This document shows positions 59,170 to 64,000 of a stretch of DNA of 64,000 nt, in pieces. The notes under the pieces were generated by a model. The model saw only the letters and a list, made by a program, of their open reading frames with translations. It did no database searches and was not told the DNA's origin. The DNA is from Verrucomicrobiota bacterium. GTDB taxonomy: Bacteria > Verrucomicrobiota > Verrucomicrobiia > Verrucomicrobiales > V1-33. Each line of letters starts with the position of its first letter. The first letter of the stretch is position 1. The stretch lies in contig QQNF01000002.1 of NCBI GenBank assembly GCA_003402705.1, forward strand, positions 1 to 64,000, in the 5' to 3' direction. Made by a program: the position numbers and the translations under genes.

Positions 59170-60885
59170 TCAACCACGGTCGAGTGTGCCGGATTCGGAG
59201 CCGGGGACGATGACGACTTGGCGGTATGGGATGGTCCAGTGGTGATGGAAGGCGGCGGTGGCGCAGGCGCTGCGGAGGACGCGTGGGAGAATGGAGAAGT
59301 GGGGAGCGGCGGCACCGGTGAAGTCGGCGGTGATGAGGAATTCGATGCCGGCAGGGGAGACCTCGCTGAGGTCGGCCTTGAGGTGGAGGAGTTGTTCTGG
59401 AGGGAGGAGAGTGGCGACGGCGTCGCGGACGGCGGATTCGAGGGCGAGGGGGATGGAGGTGGTGGCGTCCGGGGCGTGGCGGAGGTCGAGGAGGAAGCGT
59501 GAGAGGACGCGGAAGTTGTGAGAGAGATTGCGAGGGGAGCGGGCGAGGAAGTCGGTGGCTGGGAAGGTGCGGAAGCTGCCGCCGACGGGGAGGAGCTGGA
59601 CGGCTTCCGGGGATTGGAGGATGACCTTGCCGACGGTGCCGTCGCTGAGTTCGACCCAGTCGCCTTCTTCGGTGGGGAACCAGCGTTCGCGAGGGGAGAA
59701 GGCGCGGGAGGAGATATCTCCGAGTTCTGATAGGGGGAGGTGGAGGGTGCCGCCGGTGAGGCTAGGGTTGACGAGTTCGCATTGGAAGTGGAGGCGTTTG
59801 ACGAGCCATGGGAGCCCGCGGAGAGTGACGCGTTCGCCTTCTCTGACGGGGCCGAGGTTGAGCATGAGGCGGGCCTGCGAGTAGAAGTGGGGGAGGGTGC
59901 GGCGGCTGAGGAGGGCGAGGCCGGCGACCATGAGCATGCCGAGGGTGAGGAGGAGCCAGTCGCCTGAGGCCCAGAGGACGAGGAATCCGGCGGCGAGAGC
60001 GGCTAGGGCGGCGAGGGTGTAGAAGAAGACATCGCCGACGCGAGCGAGGAGGGCGGAGATGCCGAAGCGGCGGCGGAAGCCGCGGCGTCCGAGCCAGCGG
60101 TGGAGCCACATGAGGGAGGCGAGGACGCCGGCGAAGGCGAGGATGGCGAGGAGGAGGTTGAGGAGACGTTCGAGGACGTAGCGGCTCCAGAGGCGAGCTG
60201 CGTAGTGGCCGAAGCCCTTGCGCTGGCTCATGACGTCATCGAGGCGGCGCTGGAGGGAGATGCGTTCGGCTTTACGGGAATCGAGTTCGCGGCGGTATTC
60301 CGAGGCGAGTTCGTCGAGTTTGCGGTGGAGTTCGGAGTTGGCGGCGGAGTCTGGGTCCTGAGCGACTTCGGCCATGGTGGTGTCGAGGCCTGTCAGGGCG
60401 CGTTCGATCTGGGGGATCTCGCGATCGCGGCGGGTGATGGAGCGGCGGAGTTCGTCGAGTTCCCGCGGTTGTTTCATGATATCGTCGAGGAAGTCGAGGG
60501 CTGGCCTGACGACCTGACGGAGTTGTTTTTCGAGATCGACCTCTTTGTCGGTGGAGGTTTCGGAGTCCTGGACGCCGGTGATTTCGAGGCGGAGTGAGGA
60601 CTCGAGGGACTCGAGGGATTCGAGGATGGCGGCGGCCTCGCGTTCGAGGCGGGCTTTTTCTTCGGGGATGGGTTCCGGGGTGGAGGAGAGGCCTTTCTGG
60701 AGGACGGCGAGCTGGGCCTGGAGTTCGGCGCGGCGTTTGAGGCTATCGCGGAGGAGGACGACGCGGGGAGGGGGGAGGGATGCTGTGGTGGTGTTAGGGG
60801 GAGCGGGTGCCTGAGCGGGTGCGAGAGAGAGCGAGCCGGCGAGAGTGACGGCGGAGGCGACGAGAGCGGAGAGGGCCCTGAGCAT
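59170..60885 (-). CDS. MscS-like mechanosensitive channel protein with long periplasmic coiled coil
   Basis: ATG 60885 starts a signal peptide (MLRALSALVASAVTLAGSLS) followed by ~240 residues of predicted coiled coil (LKRRAELQAQLAVLQKGL, EKARLEREAAAILESLES, LDELRRSITRRDREIPQIE). Then come about three membrane helices (LERLLNLLLAILAFAGVL; VFFYTLAALAALAAGFLVLW; WLLLTLGMLMVAGLAL) and a MscS beta domain (LGPVREGERVTLRGLPWLVK, WVELSDGTVGKVILQSPEAV). It resembles large MscS-family members such as MscK or YbdG in layout and may release solutes on osmotic down-shock. The usual pore-helix Gly/Ala pattern is only partly visible, so gating activity is uncertain. 571 residues. Confidence 0.75.
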   Translation of the reverse strand: MLRALSALVASAVTLAGSLSLAPAQAPAPPNTTTASLPPPRVVLLRDSLKRRAELQAQLAVLQKGLSSTPEPIPEEKARLEREAAAILESLESLESSLRLEITGVQDSETSTDKEVDLEKQLRQVVRPALDFLDDIMKQPRELDELRRSITRRDREIPQIERALTGLDTTMAEVAQDPDSAANSELHRKLDELASEYRRELDSRKAERISLQRRLDDVMSQRKGFGHYAARLWSRYVLERLLNLLLAILAFAGVLASLMWLHRWLGRRGFRRRFGISALLARVGDVFFYTLAALAALAAGFLVLWASGDWLLLTLGMLMVAGLALLSRRTLPHFYSQARLMLNLGPVREGERVTLRGLPWLVKRLHFQCELVNPSLTGGTLHLPLSELGDISSRAFSPRERWFPTEEGDWVELSDGTVGKVILQSPEAVQLLPVGGSFRTFPATDFLARSPRNLSHNFRVLSRFLLDLRHAPDATTSIPLALESAVRDAVATLLPPEQLLHLKADLSEVSPAGIEFLITADFTGAAAPHFSILPRVLRSACATAAFHHHWTIPYRQVVIVPGSESGTLDRG

Positions 60886-60931
60886 GGATTGGGCGGCGCG
60901 GGGAGGGTTGGGCCGGCGCGGCCGGAGGGAG

Positions 60932-62266
60932 TCAGGTGAGGGCGTCCTGACGTTTGAGGAGGCGCTGGAGATCGGTGTCTGGGAACTCGATGTCGGCGAG
61001 GGCGATGGGTTCGTCCTTGCGGTAGGCTTTTGTGAGGATGGCGGCTTTGGCGTGATCGCCGTGGCCTTCGCCTTCGAGGGCGCAGACGGGGACGCCGCCG
61101 CCGCGGGCGTCGGCAGCGGCGCAGGTTTCGACGAGCCCGTAGACTTCATCGCCGCCGATGCCGTGGTAGATGCGGGTGCCGGCGGGGAGGTCGGTTTTGG
61201 CGTAGGCGTAGACGTCGCTGAGTTTGGAGGCGGCGGGAGCGAGGACGGGTTTATTGAGGAAGAAAGCCTGGGCGATGGCGCGCGGGGTTTCGAGCGTGCA
61301 GAGGTGATAGGGTCTGTAGAAAAGGTAGTACCAGCCGCCGTTGGCCTGTTTGGAGGCGACGGCGTTGACCTTGTAGTAATTCATGAGGAAGTGGCGGTCG
61401 GCGTCGTCCTGCCATGCGACGACATAGACACCGCCACCTGGTTCTGCGTTGACGACGTAGTCGATGTGGCCGGTGGGGCTGGAGGCGTCGAAGTCGAAGA
61501 GGTCGAGGACCTCTTTGACATCTTTTTTGGCGCTGCCGAATTCATGACCGCGCATGCCGGGCTGGAGCGGGACGAGGCCGGCTCCGTTGCCGATGAGGGC
61601 CATTTCGATATTGAGCTTGGTGCCATCGGTGTAGGCGATGCACTGGATGACGGAGAGCTTGAGATTGGCGGCGATTTCGCGTTTGGACTCTGCGACGGCG
61701 TGGCGTTCGAGGTAGCCTTTGATGTTGCCAGCCTGGACGATGCGGAAGCCCCAGAGTTCGATTTCCTCGATCATGGTGCTGAGGACACCGTGTTGGTCAC
61801 CGGCGTCGCTGGTGACGACGACGCCCTGTTTATCGGCCTCGTGTTTGAGGAGCTGTCCGAGGGCGAGATCGACCTCGGCGTTCATGAGGACGACGTGGGC
61901 TTTTTTGGCGATGGCGGCGAGGCAGAAGTGGGTGGCCGGGGCGATGGTGTTGGTGCATTCGACGAGGACGTCGAATTCGAGGTCCGGGAGGGCGAGGAGA
62001 GCGGTGGTGTCGAGGGAAGTCCAGACCTCGGATTTAGGGGTCCGAGGGGGGAGCGGGCCGGAGGTTGGGACGGGGATGCCGGAGCGGTTGGTGGAGGCGA
62101 GGCCTTTGGCGATGGCGTCTGGGGAGATATCGGTGATGAAGACGAGATCCATGCCCGGGGTGCGAGCGACCTGCCATGCGACGCCGAGCCCCATGGCACC
62201 GCATCCGACAACACCGACCCGGATATTCTTACCGGATTTTTCGAAGGCCCTGAGCTGATTGATCAA
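60932..62266 (-). CDS. NAD(P)-dependent oxidoreductase with SAF-like domain (homoserine dehydrogenase-like, DXR-like)
   Basis: The N-terminal Rossmann domain has RVGVVGCGAMGLGVAWQVAR (residues ~16-35) and VECTNTIAPATHFCLAAIAK. A central catalytic domain follows (VLMNAEVDLALGQLLKHEAD, VVTSDAGDQHGVLSTMIEEI, GNIKGYLERH, TDGTKLNIEMALIGNGAGLV). The C-terminal SAF-like part includes LSDVYAYAKTDLPAGTRI and HGIGGDEVYGLVETC. This is the architecture of the DXR-like (DRL) family and of related SAF-domain reductases. Some DRL members make 2-C-methyl-D-erythritol 4-phosphate in place of DXR in isoprenoid synthesis. I cannot tell which reaction this one performs. 444 residues is typical. It starts ~105 bp beyond a hairpin and ends 46 bp from the MscS-like start. 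Confidence 0.75.
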   Translation of the reverse strand: MINQLRAFEKSGKNIRVGVVGCGAMGLGVAWQVARTPGMDLVFITDISPDAIAKGLASTNRSGIPVPTSGPLPPRTPKSEVWTSLDTTALLALPDLEFDVLVECTNTIAPATHFCLAAIAKKAHVVLMNAEVDLALGQLLKHEADKQGVVVTSDAGDQHGVLSTMIEEIELWGFRIVQAGNIKGYLERHAVAESKREIAANLKLSVIQCIAYTDGTKLNIEMALIGNGAGLVPLQPGMRGHEFGSAKKDVKEVLDLFDFDASSPTGHIDYVVNAEPGGGVYVVAWQDDADRHFLMNYYKVNAVASKQANGGWYYLFYRPYHLCTLETPRAIAQAFFLNKPVLAPAASKLSDVYAYAKTDLPAGTRIYHGIGGDEVYGLVETCAAADARGGGVPVCALEGEGHGDHAKAAILTKAYRKDEPIALADIEFPDTDLQRLLKRQDALT

Positions 62267-62370
62267 GCGAGTGGAAAGCTGGAGGTTGGAGGGTGCTGAG
62301 CAGCCGGGAGCGGCGGGCCAGCGAGGGAAGCGGGGCGGCTACACTGAATCCGGGGCGCGTGCAAGTGCGA

Positions 62371-62403
62371 GCCTCCCGGGGAGGAGATTCGATCCCGGGA
62401 GGC
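62371..62403. terminator. Perfect 10-bp hairpin, possible bidirectional or Rho-assisted terminator
   Basis: GCCTCCCGGG-N13-CCCGGGAGGC, 34 bp downstream of the DUF1080 stop on the minus strand. There is no U-tract on either side, so intrinsic termination is not certain. Confidence 0.5.
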
Positions 62404-62437
62404 GGAGGGTGTGGTGAGCTGCGGCGGGGTGCCGGGA

Positions 62438-63400
62438 TTACTTTTTCTCGACGAGCCAGATGTTGCGGTAACGGATGGGGTTGCCGTGGTTCTGGAGGTG
62501 GAGCGGGCCGGGGTCCTTGCCGTCGCCGAGCGGGGCGGCGGTGGTGGCGTGAGGGAGTTCGACGTTGTCGTGGATGACGGTGCCGTTGTGTTTGACGGTG
62601 GTGCGGGCGTTGGCGGTTTTTTTACCGGAGGCGTCGAAGGTGGCGGCGGTGAAGTCGATGTCGTAGGCCTGCCAGACGAGTGGGGGGAGGCACATGTTGA
62701 GGTCCGGGGCTTTGATGCTGTAGATGCCGCCGCATTCATTGTTTTCGCCTTCGAGGCCGAAGGAATCGAGGACCTGGACCTCGAAGCGGCTCTGGTTGTA
62801 GAAGCCGGAGTTGCCGCGGTCCTGGCCGCGGGCTTTTGGTTTGTAGGGCAGCATGAATTCGAGGTGGATGTGGTAGCTGCCGAATTTCTGTTTGGAGTCC
62901 TGGCCTTCTTTGAGGAGTTTTTCGTCGGTCATGCCGCTGCCGTTCCATGCGTCGGTGTTGGAGCCGTCGAAGAGGATGACGGCGTCGGCGGGTGGTTTGG
63001 CACCCATGGTGGGGCTGGAGCGGGTGATTTTTTCGAGGGAATCGCTGCCGAGGGTGACCTTGCCGTCTTTGGCGGTGCCTTCGAGGGAGCCGAGGGAGAT
63101 TCTGATAGCGCTTTTGCCGTTACCGGCGGTGCCTTTGACGCGGGAGGCTTTGTTGCCGTCCCAGCCAGCGCCGGGGAGGCCGCCTGGGTAGAGGATGGCG
63201 AGGAATTTGCCATCGCCTTCAGCGACGAGCTGGAGCCCGTGTTTTTTGCCGGCGATGGTGCCAGCGTACTCGCCCTGAATGGCGAAGTCGGCGTCGGCTT
63301 TAGCGGCTTCGGCTGGGTCGATGAAGAGCCCCTTGGGTTCCTCGGCGTGGATGGGGAGGAGGGAGAGGAGGAGGGAGGAGAAGAGCAGGGATTTTTTCAT
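62438..63400 (-). CDS. Secreted DUF1080 / 3-keto-disaccharide hydrolase-like protein
   Basis: ATG 63400 overlaps the upstream NUDIX stop (ATGA) and gives a signal peptide (MKKSLLFSSLLLSLLPIHA). After ~120 residues of beta-rich lead (FAIQGEYAGTIAGKKHGLQL, GKFLAILYPGGLPGAGWDG) comes the DUF1080 domain from ~140. It shows VILFDGSNTDAWNGSG, FGSYHIHLEFMLPYKPKARG, RGNSGFYNQSRFEVQVLDSF, PPLVWQAYDIDFTAATFDAS and the terminal LHLQNHGNPIRYRNIWLVEK. The domain is a concanavalin-like glucanase fold that hydrolyses 3-keto-glycosides in some members and is very abundant in Verrucomicrobia and Planctomycetes. It acts in the periplasm or outside. Substrate unknown. Confidence 0.85.
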   Translation of the reverse strand: MKKSLLFSSLLLSLLPIHAEEPKGLFIDPAEAAKADADFAIQGEYAGTIAGKKHGLQLVAEGDGKFLAILYPGGLPGAGWDGNKASRVKGTAGNGKSAIRISLGSLEGTAKDGKVTLGSDSLEKITRSSPTMGAKPPADAVILFDGSNTDAWNGSGMTDEKLLKEGQDSKQKFGSYHIHLEFMLPYKPKARGQDRGNSGFYNQSRFEVQVLDSFGLEGENNECGGIYSIKAPDLNMCLPPLVWQAYDIDFTAATFDASGKKTANARTTVKHNGTVIHDNVELPHATTAAPLGDGKDPGPLHLQNHGNPIRYRNIWLVEKK

Positions 63401-64000
63401 GGGATGATGAGGTGGAGGTGGTCGAGACAGATCTGGCTCCATGATTCGAGCTGGTCGCGGCGGGCGGCTAGGGAATCGAGGGAGAGGAAAGAGAGGTCGG
63501 TGATGGGGGCTTCGTTGGCGGCGACGTCTGGGGAGGTTAGGTTGAAGAGGTGGACGATGCCGATGTGGACCTTGCCGACGTCATTGGAGTCGTCGTTGAT
63601 GAGGGCGACGATGTTCTGGGAGAAGGGCGAGTTGATGACGAGTTCCTCGTTCATTTCGCGTTCGACGCCTGTCATGTAGGTATCTTTTTCGAGGGAGGCC
63701 TGGGCGGCGTCTTCGGCGTTGATGTGGCCGCCGATGCCGAGGGATCCTTTGGCGGCGAGGCGTTTTTCGCCGCCTTTGGCGCCCCTGACGTAGTGGAGGA
63801 GGTGGCCGTTGTGGTGGAAGAGGGCGTAGGGGATGATCTGCTTGTGGGAGGGATCGTCTTCTGCGGCGTCTCTGGCGAGGAAGTGGTTATTGGCCGGGTT
63901 GAGGAAGGCTGGGAGGTAGCGGTCGACGTCGGTGGAGAGCCCGTTGAAGGCACCGAGATCGTCGAAGAGACGGCGGGGGATCACGAGGACGCGTTCGTCA
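63397..64000 (-). CDS. NUDIX-domain phosphohydrolase, 5' end cut by the window
   Basis: The frame stays open to the right edge (DERVLVIPRRLFDDLG), so the start lies just outside and the GTG at 63984 is internal. The ~200 visible residues contain RYLPAFLNPANNHFLARDAA, GSLGIGGHINAEDA and the NUDIX box region VEREMNEELVINSP, which matches the R-E-x-x-E-E-L core of the box. NUDIX enzymes hydrolyse nucleoside diphosphates linked to another group. The upper part resembles phosphoesterase-type NUDIX proteins of Verrucomicrobia and Firmicutes. Its stop overlaps the DUF1080 start (ATGA), so the two are coupled, though the functional link is unclear. Confidence 0.8.
   Translation of the reverse strand, partial: DERVLVIPRRLFDDLGAFNGLSTDVDRYLPAFLNPANNHFLARDAAEDDPSHKQIIPYALFHHNGHLLHYVRGAKGGEKRLAAKGSLGIGGHINAEDAAQASLEKDTYMTGVEREMNEELVINSPFSQNIVALINDDSNDVGKVHIGIVHLFNLTSPDVAANEAPITDLSFLSLDSLAARRDQLESWSQICLDHLHLIIP

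Noticed and set aside
62371-62403. Intrinsic terminator with certainty
   Set aside because: The stem is strong but there is no T-tract on either side, so it is listed with low confidence.

Overview
The window is 64 kb of high-GC bacterial chromosome that reads as Verrucomicrobiota. The indicators are a TIGR02597-type protein, PEP-CTERM-like proteins, a giant LamG/lamin-tail/CotH protein, a DUF1080 (3-keto-disaccharide hydrolase) protein, a SASA-type esterase, PQQ-propeller and GYF_2 proteins, and a type II secretion-like operon with very Ala/Gly/Pro-rich proteins. No tRNA, rRNA, CRISPR array or intact transposase gene was seen. Shine-Dalgarno sequences are mostly weak, so several starts are inferred from signal peptides and gene overlaps.

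Layout. 0-2.6 kb: end of a large surface protein overlapping a parvulin-type lipoprotein; here the + strand is C-rich. Near 2.6-2.8 kb the strand composition flips and the + strand is G-rich almost to the end, whatever the gene direction. 2.8-13.8 kb: secreted esterase, CotH giant, MBL hydrolase, membrane protein, PQQ propeller, PNPOx-like protein. 13.8-15.35 kb: a foreign-looking gene and arrays of hairpins and tandem repeats, bracketed by a 63-bp direct repeat. 15.35-19.6 kb: AstE/AspA-like hydrolase, YezD-like protein, ilvB, rlmN. 19.6-23.2 kb: a tightly overlapping three-gene cassette on the minus strand (putative ADP-ribosyltransferase-like protein, small linker protein, KGGVGR-motif P-loop ATPase with TPR repeats); it is the best candidate for an undescribed conflict system. 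23.3-31.7 kb: ldhA, cbpA-cbpM, porin, nitrilase-family amidase, RhlE helicase, a 206-bp MITE-like element, two membrane proteins. 31.7-36 kb: an ArsR-controlled cassette (CobW GTPase, 18-codon leader ORF, PiT permease, outer-membrane protein, tandem rhodanese) with two matching operators. 36-38.4 kb: nucleotidyltransferase and dnaA. 39-46.1 kb: gspK-L-M-C-D-like secretion operon. 46.4-49.8 kb: exported TIGR02597 protein and two paralogous PEP-CTERM-like proteins. 49.9-64 kb: trpB, Tat-type lipoprotein amidase, KDPG aldolase, valS, HhH/zinc-ribbon membrane protein, a MenC-MenE fusion, MscS-like channel, SAF/DXR-like oxidoreductase, DUF1080 protein and a NUDIX protein cut by the window edge.

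Together the genes describe a Gram-negative heterotroph with branched-chain amino acid and tryptophan synthesis, fermentative D-lactate formation, Entner-Doudoroff-type aldolase, menaquinone synthesis, type II-like secretion and a large export load. All assignments rest on reading the sequence; no database search was run.
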